Origin: Clostridia bacterium | GTDB lineage: Bacteria; CBDUZB01; JAGLHV01 | NCBI GenBank assembly: GCA_030595925.1 | Contig: JAUVLC010000147.1 | Span: 1 to 5,038, forward strand | DNA: 5,038 nt | Direction: 5' to 3' | Part shown: positions 1 through 4,707 of the stretch, one piece after another | Numbering within the stretch: the first letter of the stretch is position 1 | Layout: the number at the start of each line of letters is the position of its first letter | The notes under the pieces: model-generated | What the model was told of the DNA's origin: nothing | The model's input: only the letters and a program-made list of their open reading frames with translations | The model's database searches: none | Position numbers and translations under genes: made by a program

Positions 1-1
1 G

Positions 2-82
2 CGTTTTAATAATCTACAAGTTTTGCAAGAACTGGATTCTGTTATGGAAGTGATTTATCAGGCAGTAAAAGAAAGAATGTAA
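2..82 (+). CDS. C-terminal end of an unidentified protein (5' end outside window)
   Basis: The reading frame beginning at base 2 is open for 26 codons and stops at a TAA (80-82). The visible C-terminus is rich in alternating hydrophobic and charged residues (segments such as VLQELDSVMEVIYQ) and looks like an amphipathic helix ending in KERM. The frame is open from the window edge, and the inverted-repeat element begins immediately after the stop, as expected for the end of a gene. Too little is present to recognise a family. It is probably the tail of a cytosolic helical protein, but the frame could also be open by chance, since 26 codons is short. Confidence 0.5.
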   Translation, partial: RFNNLQVLQELDSVMEVIYQAVKERM

Positions 83-84
83 AA

Positions 85-148
85 TCCCCCTAGCCCCCTT
101 TTTCAAAGGGGGAAGAAAGAATAGTGCATTCTTTAAAAAAGGGGGGGG
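85..148. repeat. C-rich/G-rich inverted-repeat element (REP/MITE-like)
   Basis: This compact element has nested symmetry. An inner perfect 8-bp stem (94-101 CCCCCTTT with 105-112 AAAGGGGG, 3-nt loop) is followed by a second perfect 7-bp stem (116-122 AAAGAAT with 128-134 ATTCTTT, 5-nt loop). The C-rich left edge (85-98) can also pair with the G8 run at 141-148, so the whole block could fold as one larger cruciform. Similar 'cccccttttt...aaaggggg' blocks are common as dispersed repeats in environmental bacterial genomes (recollection, not a search). It starts 2 bp after the stop of the upstream gene and may act as a 3' stabilising structure. It lacks a U-tract, so it is not a classical terminator. 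Confidence 0.6.
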
Positions 149-211
149 AGACGACGAGAACACAAAACCAAACAAATATTCTCGTTAATAAATTATACAA
201 ATTATAAACTA

Positions 212-233
212 AATGTCAAACACTTTTGACATT
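212..233. promoter_or_regulatory. 22-bp interrupted palindrome, candidate operator of the zinc-ribbon gene
   Basis: AATGTCAAA (212-220) and TTTGACATT (225-233) are perfect 9-bp reverse complements separated by CACT. The site ends 25 bp before the ATG at 259 and lies just downstream of a TATAAA (203-208) that could be a -10 element; no good -35 is visible. Size and symmetry fit binding by a dimeric helix-turn-helix repressor. The same sequence could instead form a 5' UTR hairpin. Neither regulator nor promoter is proven. Confidence 0.4.
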
Positions 234-258
234 ACCAAAAACAACGAAAGGGAGAATT

Positions 259-597
259 ATGAAAAGATTATTTAAGCGTAAGGAACGAACGAAGAAGGAA
301 CAAAATGAGCCAGATTTTTTAACTCTGCTTCAGGAAATACAACAACATCTTGTTTTTCTGGAGAAAAAGATTGACGCCTTAAACAGTCAGCCTCAAAAAA
401 GGAACCGTGAAAGTTCTTATAGTCACGACAGAAGCGAGAGGAAAGGTGGATTTAGAGAAAAAAGTTTTACGAAAGCAGTTTGCGCACAGTGTCATAAAGA
501 ATGTGAAGTGCCGTTTAAACCCACAGATAACCGCCCTGTATATTGTAGTGATTGTTTTTCAAAGCGTGGCGAAGGTGGTTCGTTTGAAGGCAGGTGA
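259..597 (+). CDS. CxxC-x17-CxxC zinc-ribbon protein, possibly truncated by in-frame TGA
   Basis: The 112-residue product is basic. Residues 1-16 are Lys/Arg-rich, residues 20-43 form a predicted amphipathic or coiled-coil helix (LLQEIQQHLVFLEKKIDAL), and residues 46-66 are an Arg/Ser/Gly-rich linker. Residues 75-99 hold two Cys pairs, C75-x2-C78 and C96-x2-C99, separated by exactly 17 residues, with the intervening VPFKPTDNRPVYC typical of the small CxxC-x17-CxxC family. That family is proposed to bind zinc; its molecular role is unknown, and the basic flanks suggest nucleic-acid contact (inference). ATG 259 is preferred over an in-frame TTG at 226 because AAAGGGAG (248-253 core) sits 5-6 bases before it and because the TTG lies inside the palindrome. 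The gene stops at TGA 595-597, but the same frame continues plausibly to 735 (separate entry). Confidence 0.8.
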   Translation: MKRLFKRKERTKKEQNEPDFLTLLQEIQQHLVFLEKKIDALNSQPQKRNRESSYSHDRSERKGGFREKSFTKAVCAQCHKECEVPFKPTDNRPVYCSDCFSKRGEGGSFEGR

Positions 598-735
598 GAT
601 CGTAAGCCAAGAAGTGGAGGTTTTGCTCAGGAAGACCATAGTGGGCGCCATTTTGATAAGAGCCAGGGTGGGAAAAGCCGAGGGTTTGGTAAAAAAAAAC
701 CAACAAATTTCCGAAAACGTAAAGAAAAAGTATAA
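598..735 (+). pseudogene. Detached Arg/Gly/Lys-rich tail of the zinc-ribbon gene beyond the in-frame TGA
   Basis: Immediately after TGA 595-597 the same frame is open for 45 codons to TAA 733-735. The encoded peptide has 15 Arg/Lys and 7 Gly in 45 residues (segments RKPRSGGF, QGGKSRGFGKKK, FRKRKEKV). Its composition matches the RG/RS-rich linker of the upstream gene, and RG-rich tails around the zinc ribbon are usual in relatives of this family (recollection). The simplest reading is that the original protein was about 158 aa and that one base change (for example CGA or GGA to TGA) or a sequencing error created the stop. UGA readthrough is possible but has no direct support. No ribosome-binding site or good start codon suggests that this part is a gene of its own. 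Confidence 0.55.
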
Positions 736-1068
736 TTAGAAGATAAAAGGGTTTCAGGTTAATTGGAACCGGGTGTAAAGAGAGGGTATATCTTGACATC
801 TTGACAACGTCCCCAAGACGTTGTAATTCCAGGCGGACAGGTAAGTATAGCAAAAGAGAAAGGTAGAAATTTTTGTAAAGAGAAAGGGATTGAAGGGCAC
901 ATATTGCAATAAATAAAATTATATAAAGTAGTATTTTAATTTAATTGTAAAAAAAACATTTCTAACAACGATTCAAAGATAATACAAACCAAATGAAAAA
1001 AATGTTTAATTATTATAGTTTGCTTATTATACGGGATGGGAAATGTTTAAAGAAAATGAAAGGGGGAG
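736..1068. other. Spacer between zinc-ribbon and propeller genes
   Basis: This 333-bp stretch has no supported gene. It holds an 8-bp tandem TCTTGACA TCTTGACA (791-806) running into a perfect hairpin (804-824), then a purine-rich part with an 11-bp direct repeat AAAGAGAAAGG (853-863 and 877-887), then a strongly AT-rich stretch (about 900-1030) that is the likely promoter zone of the next gene. No convincing -35/-10 pair can be chosen there. Two small open frames (805-912 and 993-1079) lack ribosome-binding sites and are not called. Confidence 0.6.
804..824. repeat. Perfect 8-bp hairpin sharing sequence with the MITE ends
   Basis: ACAACGTC (804-811) pairs perfectly with GACGTTGT (817-824) across a CCCAA loop. 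The 10-mer CAACGTCCCC (805-814) is identical to part of the right terminal repeat of the element at 3090-3293 (3280-3289), so it may be a solo or decayed end of the same element family. It lies about 70 bp beyond the TAA at 735. It could also serve as a weak terminator, but AATTCC rather than a T-run follows. Confidence 0.45.
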
Positions 1069-2847
1069 ATGATAATTAAATCAGAATTTATATTCGCAAA
1101 ATTTAAACAACATTTAATTTTTAGAACTTTTAATATAACAACATGTTTTATTCTGTCTCTAATTTTTTGCCTGCTATTTTCTGATACACTTTGGGCAGAA
1201 TGGGTAGATGCGGATGGAACAGGCCAGGAATCAATAAATATTTACGCTCTCGCGCAGGACTCTTATGTACCTATTCTTCGTTTAGACACATCCGGAAATC
1301 CGCATATTGCCTGGATTTATATGCTTCCGGGGGTCTTTTATCATATTTATTATCTTTATTGGAACGGTTCGGCATGGGTAGATGCGGATGGAACAGGTCA
1401 GGAATCAATAAGGGTTCCCAGTTCATTCGGATATACTGTTACAAACCCTTCCCTCTCTTTAGATACATCAGGAAATCCATATATTGCCTGGAGTGAGGGT
1501 ACACTATTGGATTATGATATTTGTTATCTTTATTGGAACGGTTCGGCATGGGTGGATGCGGATGGAACAGGTCAGGAATCAAAAAGGATATTCAATGACG
1601 CTTCCTGGGCTTCTGACCCTTCCCTTTATTTAGATACGTTGGGTAATCCACATATTGTCTGGTCCAATAGCGGTGAGATATATTATCTTTATTGGAACGG
1701 TTCGGCATGGGTAGATGCGGATGGAACGGGTCAGGAATCAATAAATATATCTAATAATGGAGGGGCATCTTCTACCCCTTCCCTCTTTTTAGATACATCA
1801 AGCAATCCGCATATTACCTGGAGTGATAATACACCGGGTAATTACGATATATATTATCTTAAATGGAATGGTTCGGCATGGGTAGATGCGGATGGAACGG
1901 GTCAGGAATCAATTAATATATCTAATAATGGAGGGGCATCTCAATCTCCTTCCGTTTATTTAGATACATCAGGAAATCTATATATTGCCTGGAGTGATAA
2001 TACAGCGGGCAATTACGATATATATTATCTTAAATGGAATGGTTCGGCATGGGTAGATGCGGATGGAACAGGCCAGGAATCAATTAATATATCTAATAAT
2101 GGAGGGGCATCTCAAGATCCTTCCGTTTATTTAGATACATCAGTAAATCTATATATTGCCTGGAGTGATAATACACCGGGCAATTACGATATATATTATC
2201 TTGAATGGAACGGTTCGGCATGGGTAGATGCGGATGGAACAGGCCAGGAATCAATTAATATATCTAATAATGGAGGGGCATCTTCTACCCCTTCCCTCTC
2301 TTTAGATACATCAGGAAATCCATATATTGCCTGGAGTGATAATACACCGGGTAATTACGAGATTTATTATCTTTATTGGAGTACGTCCACTACTTTAAGT
2401 ATTTCTATAGATTCTTCTTCGTATGATTTTGGTAGCGTATTTGAAGCAAGTACCAATGTCGCTACTAGCTCAATAACAGTAACTAACAATGGTAATGTAG
2501 CTGAACGATATTCTCTACAGCTTTCTGCTCCTGCCGGCTGGACGGCAGTAACAGATACGGCACCTGGCGCAGAAGAATTCCGCTTCTGCGGCAATTTCCA
2601 GACTGCTACGGCTCAAAGCAGCCATTTTGTTATAGGGGTAAGTTCTTCTGATGCTATAGGAACGGCAATGCGAGTATCCTCTAATGCAGATTTTGGTAAG
2701 GATAACGAAGGAGAAGCGGCTAAAGGATATAATGTACCTGTTAGTGAAGAAAGATACCTATGGTTTAGATTTGAAGCACCAACAAGTACGGTTTTAACTA
2801 GTCAACAAACAATTACCGTAACCATTACCGCGGAAGAACAGCCTTAA
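1069..2847 (+). CDS. Exported seven-repeat beta-propeller-like protein with C-terminal beta domain
   Basis: The 592-aa product has a Sec signal peptide: basic start, hydrophobic core about 23-38 (TCFILSLIFCLLFS), and likely cleavage after A43 (TLWA|EW). LIFC is not a good lipobox. Seven tandem repeats follow, starting at W45, W103, W161, W214, W271, W328 and W385, 53-58 aa each. Each has the pattern WVDADGTGQES... PSxxLDTSGNPxIAWSD... DIYYLxWNGSA. Seven units of this size with a Trp/Asp/Gly pattern suggest a seven-bladed beta-propeller (inference). Residues from about 445 to 592 form a Ser/Thr/Val-rich domain (YDFGSV, ITVTNNGNVAERYSL, LWFRFEAPTST, QQTITVTIT), probably a beta-sandwich. No LPXTG, PEP-CTERM or membrane anchor is visible, so it is likely periplasmic, secreted or loosely surface-bound. 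The role is unknown; binding or scaffolding is conceivable. GGGGGAG directly abuts the ATG, an unusually short spacing. Confidence 0.85.
   Translation: MIIKSEFIFAKFKQHLIFRTFNITTCFILSLIFCLLFSDTLWAEWVDADGTGQESINIYALAQDSYVPILRLDTSGNPHIAWIYMLPGVFYHIYYLYWNGSAWVDADGTGQESIRVPSSFGYTVTNPSLSLDTSGNPYIAWSEGTLLDYDICYLYWNGSAWVDADGTGQESKRIFNDASWASDPSLYLDTLGNPHIVWSNSGEIYYLYWNGSAWVDADGTGQESINISNNGGASSTPSLFLDTSSNPHITWSDNTPGNYDIYYLKWNGSAWVDADGTGQESINISNNGGASQSPSVYLDTSGNLYIAWSDNTAGNYDIYYLKWNGSAWVDADGTGQESINISNNGGASQDPSVYLDTSVNLYIAWSDNTPGNYDIYYLEWNGSAWVDADGTGQESINISNNGGASSTPSLSLDTSGNPYIAWSDNTPGNYEIYYLYWSTSTTLSISIDSSSYDFGSVFEASTNVATSSITVTNNGNVAERYSLQLSAPAGWTAVTDTAPGAEEFRFCGNFQTATAQSSHFVIGVSSSDAIGTAMRVSSNADFGKDNEGEAAKGYNVPVSEERYLWFRFEAPTSTVLTSQQTITVTITAEEQP
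1201..2391 (+). repeat. Seven in-frame tandem repeats of 159-174 bp
   Basis: Units begin at 1201, 1375, 1549, 1708, 1879, 2050 and 2221, each with a near-invariant TGGGT(A/G)GATGCGGATGGAAC. Lengths are 174, 174, 159, 171, 171, 171 and about 171 bp. Units 4-7 are almost identical; units 5 and 6 differ at roughly 8 of 171 positions by eye. Units 1-3 are more diverged between the conserved edges, and unit 3 lacks about 4-5 codons. This gradient indicates recent duplication or gene conversion within the 3' half. Such an array is also prone to assembly collapse, so the true copy number could differ. Confidence 0.9.
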
Positions 2848-3089
2848 AAGGTAACATGGATAAGATATAAGAGACATAGTTTAAAGGTTAAAAGTATGAA
2901 TAGAAGAAACGAAAAGCATATTAGTGTATTTAGCGAGGATGAAAGATAAGGGACATCTTCCTATACCCCCCAAAAAAAAGGAAAATGACTATAAATTGAC
3001 TGATTAATAATGTCTCTAATATTCCCCCTGAAAAGGAGTAAAAAAATGAGAAGAAAAAAGTTAAATTTTAGTGAACATAAGTGAGTGAA
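2848..3089. other. Spacer after the propeller gene with remnants
   Basis: No complete gene is supported here. An inverted pair AGAGACAT (2870-2877) and ATGTCTCT (3010-3017) brackets about 130 bp that includes AAGGGACATC (2949-2958), C-run and A-run tracts, and TTGACTGATT (2997-3006). This layout resembles the 'GGGAC... TGACTAATT' left end of the element at 3090 and may be another decayed insertion (weak inference). The stretch ends in a severed gene start with a strong ribosome-binding site (3046-3084). A 17-codon frame at 2896-2949 has only a weak AAAGG upstream and is not called. Confidence 0.4.
3046..3084 (+). pseudogene. Severed gene start (12 codons) at the edge of MITE copy A
   Basis: AAAAGGAG (3031-3038) is an excellent Shine-Dalgarno, 7 bases before ATG 3046. 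The frame reads MRRKKLNFSEHK and then hits TGA (3082-3084), 5 bp before the left end of the mobile element. A ribosome-binding site this good in front of a 12-codon frame suggests the 5' relic of a gene interrupted or deleted when the element arrived. The peptide is too short to assign to a family. A genuine short peptide or a chance match cannot be excluded. Confidence 0.35.
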
Positions 3090-3293
3090 CATAAGGGACG
3101 TTGCGTACTAACCTGACTAATTATAAATAGGAATAGATTATCTCGGTTTAAGCGGAAGCAGGTTTGAAAAAGAATTGAAAGTAAGTTCAAGTGGAATAAG
3201 CAAATTATACCGGGGAGGGGAAGAAGTAACTAAAAACGAACCAGAAGTAATACAAATAATAATTAGTTACTAAAGGACGCAACGTCCCCTATG
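3090..3293 (+). mobile_element. MITE-like element copy A, internally deleted REP-type transposon
   Basis: This 204-bp element is bounded by terminal inverted repeats: left 3090-3106 and right 3277-3293 match at 16 of 17 positions, with core GGGACGTTGCGT. A shared ACTAATTAT-type subterminal stretch extends the symmetry. The interior keeps only the last 48 codons of a transposase-like gene (3127-3273), whose TAA lies 3 bp before the right repeat. A second copy in the same orientation is at 4708-4888, with an identical core of over 40 bp. It is therefore a non-autonomous derivative that kept both ends and the 3' end of its transposase gene. A 12-bp direct repeat AGTGAACATAAG (3070-3081 and 3084-3095) overlaps the left edge. 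Confidence 0.75.
3127..3273 (+). pseudogene. C-terminal remnant of a REP-associated (Y1-type) transposase
   Basis: The frame reads DYLGLSGSRFEKELKVSS then SGISKLYRGGEE and ends at TAA 3271-3273. The LGLSGSxFxKxLxVSSSGISKLYRxGE pattern is a helix-turn-helix like the C-terminal DNA-binding part found in many TnpA-REP/Y1-domain transposases (recalled family knowledge). The catalytic HUH and Tyr region is entirely missing: upstream of 3127 the frame is closed by a TAA and the left end of the element begins, so the gene is deleted, not merely shifted. It cannot be an active transposase. The HTH could be expressed only if a start were supplied, and none is seen. Confidence 0.65.
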
Positions 3294-3380
3294 ATTTACT
3301 AAAACCTAATCAAAAGTAGCGATCAGGAAAAGATTTAAGGGCGGGTTTTTATGAAGATTCCAATGCGGATTTGGAGTGAC

Positions 3381-3409
3381 ACCTGTCCCACCTCGTAGGT
3401 GGGACAGGT
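3381..3409. terminator. Strong 13-bp hairpin upstream of the deacetylase gene
   Basis: ACCTGTCCCACCT (3381-3393) and AGGTGGGACAGGT (3397-3409) are perfect reverse complements with a CGT loop, followed by TTATTTT (3409-3415). The structure fits a rho-independent terminator with a short T-tract. It ends only 21 bp before ATG 3431, so it either sits in the 5' leader of that gene and limits its expression, or insulates it from upstream transcription. It could also be a dispersed palindromic repeat. A 15-codon frame (3350-3397, MKIPMRIWSDTCPTS) runs through the left arm and stops in the right arm. Confidence 0.5.
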
Positions 3410-3430
3410 TATTTTGGGGGGTTTTAAAAA

Positions 3431-4543
3431 ATGAGCGTAGCACTTCTTTATCGTGAAGAATTAAAAAATTATGATTTTGGAGAAGGTCATCCCTTTAAAG
3501 GAGATAGATTTAAAATTTTTTTAGATTTTTTTGAAAAGAGATTTTATTCATTTAAAGGTAATTTTGAGAAAATTAAACCTCAGTTTGTGAGTGATGAGAT
3601 TCTAAGATTAGTTCATAGCAAAGAATATATTGAGGCTATTAAGTGTGCTTCTCAAGGGATAGTGTTATCTAATATTTTTAAGTATGTTAGCGGAGATAAT
3701 TTAAATCCCTTAACAGGCAACATCCCCAAAAATATAGAGAAAGCAGCCAGGACCATAGTGGGTGTTTCCCTATTAGCAGGAGAATTGATAGCTGAAAACA
3801 GATTTAAAAAAGCGATAGGTATTGGTGGAGGTTTGCATCATGCTAAACCAAACTATGGAGAGGGTTTTTGCTTTTATAATGATGTTGCTATCTGCATTGA
3901 AAATCTTAAGAGAAATTATAGTATTGAAAGAATCCTTCTCTTGGATACGGATGCTCATGCGGGGAATGGAACAGAAGAAATATTTTATGAAGACCCAAAG
4001 GTTTTATTTATTGATTTACATCAAGACCCTAAAACAATTTATCCCGGAACAGGTTTTATCTCAAGGATTGGTAGTGGTAAAGGGGAAGGTTTTACGGTAA
4101 ATTTTCCTTTAGTACCAGGAACAAGCAATCAAGCTTACCAATACATTTTTGATAAGATAATCTTTCCCTTAGCTGAAGAATTTAAGCCACAAGTCATTAT
4201 CAGATATGGGGGCTCCGATCCACATTATTTGGATGAGTTAACCAATTTAGGTTTAACTATTCAAGGATTTAGAATGATTGGGCAGAAAGTAAGAGAATTA
4301 GCGGAAGAGTTTTGTGAAGGCAAAGCAATAGACCTTATAACCTCAGGCTACAACTTAAAAATTTTACCTTTTGCCTGGGCAGCTCTAATTTCCGGGTTAT
4401 TAGATTTAGATGTATTTTTAGGTGATTTAAAAGAGAGTTCTCATCCTCCTAAAGATTATAAATTAAAAGAGACCAAAGATATAGCAAGGGAATTAAAAAA
4501 GCATCTTAAAAAGTATTGGAGATGTATGGAAAAAGATAGTTAA
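3431..4543 (+). CDS. Histone-deacetylase/AcuC-family zinc amidohydrolase
   Basis: The 370-aa product matches the arginase-fold deacetylase family along its whole length, and no signal peptide is seen, so it should be cytosolic. Landmarks are YDFGEGHPFKGDR (14-26, substrate-rim motif), GGGLHH (132-137, catalytic His136-His137), LDTDAHAGNG (171-180; zinc ligands Asp174 and His176, Asp172 as charge-relay partner), FPGTGF-like YPGTGF (204-209), GGSDPH (260-265; third zinc ligand Asp263) and SGYN (305-308; catalytic Tyr307). All core residues are present, so activity is expected: zinc-dependent removal of acyl groups from acetyl-lysine, acetylpolyamine or a similar amide. The usual second His of DxDxHH is Ala177. 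No acetyl-CoA synthetase or acetyltransferase gene is nearby, so the substrate is unknown and the name acuC is not applied. The start is supported by GGGGGG (3416-3421) 9 bases upstream. MITE-like copies flank the gene. Confidence 0.9.
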   Translation: MSVALLYREELKNYDFGEGHPFKGDRFKIFLDFFEKRFYSFKGNFEKIKPQFVSDEILRLVHSKEYIEAIKCASQGIVLSNIFKYVSGDNLNPLTGNIPKNIEKAARTIVGVSLLAGELIAENRFKKAIGIGGGLHHAKPNYGEGFCFYNDVAICIENLKRNYSIERILLLDTDAHAGNGTEEIFYEDPKVLFIDLHQDPKTIYPGTGFISRIGSGKGEGFTVNFPLVPGTSNQAYQYIFDKIIFPLAEEFKPQVIIRYGGSDPHYLDELTNLGLTIQGFRMIGQKVRELAEEFCEGKAIDLITSGYNLKILPFAWAALISGLLDLDVFLGDLKESSHPPKDYKLKETKDIARELKKHLKKYWRCMEKDS

Positions 4544-4707
4544 GTGAGGAATTGGTTTATTTTAGGGGAGAGTCCACCTCAGGCGGATAAGATGAGGGTG
4601 AAATAATTCAAGGGGATAAGGGATAAATAAAACAGGCGCTGTAGTTATTTTAAGAGGAAAGAAAGGGGTCAGACCTCGAAAATAGAAAATAATTGACAAG
4701 GGGGAAA
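4544..4707. other. Spacer downstream of deacetylase gene
   Basis: No gene is supported. An imperfect inverted repeat CACCTCA (4575-4581) with TGAGGGTG (4593-4600, one bulge), followed by AAATAATT, is a weak candidate 3' structure for the deacetylase transcript. GGGGTCAGACC (4665-4675), with the small palindrome GGTC-A-GACC, resembles end sequences I associate with REP-type transposons (recollection), and TTGACAAG follows. The stretch looks like accumulated insertion debris. Confidence 0.4.

Noticed and set aside
226-258. Upstream TTG start for the zinc-ribbon gene, adding 11 residues
   Set aside because: The TTG lies inside the palindrome, has no ribosome-binding site and would precede a good Shine-Dalgarno with ATG at 259.
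595-597. Alternative genetic code with TGA as Gly or Trp
   Set aside because: Nearly 1000 codons in the two long genes have no in-frame TGA while Gly and Trp are frequent, so a general reassignment is unlikely.
407-739. 110-codon open frame overlapping the zinc-ribbon gene and its tail
   Set aside because: It is an out-of-frame shadow of the 259-735 reading frame, with no ribosome-binding site and no recognisable protein features.
515-853. 112-codon frame on the minus strand
   Set aside because: It is antisense to the zinc-ribbon coding sequence and covers a spacer hairpin, with no start signal or family resemblance.
805-912. 35-codon frame ending in TAA at 910-912 with a coding-like Lys/Gly composition
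   Set aside because: It has no start codon with a ribosome site and comes from a purine-rich stretch with direct repeats. It could be a decayed gene end, but no family is recognisable.
993-1079. 28-codon frame (MKKMFNYYSLLII...) overlapping the start of the propeller gene
   Set aside because: No ribosome-binding site precedes it, the region is very AT-rich and it ends inside the next gene. It is probably chance.
1191-1496. 101-codon frame overlapping the propeller gene
   Set aside because: It is a frame shadow kept open by the repeat sequence, internal to a well-supported gene.
1201-2391. CRISPR-like regular repeats
   Set aside because: The units are 159-174 bp, in frame and translate into one repetitive protein. 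There are no 25-40 bp repeats with unique spacers.
3822-4100. 92-codon frame and an antisense frame at 3773-3958 within the deacetylase gene
   Set aside because: Both overlap conserved catalytic motifs of the deacetylase and have no independent support.
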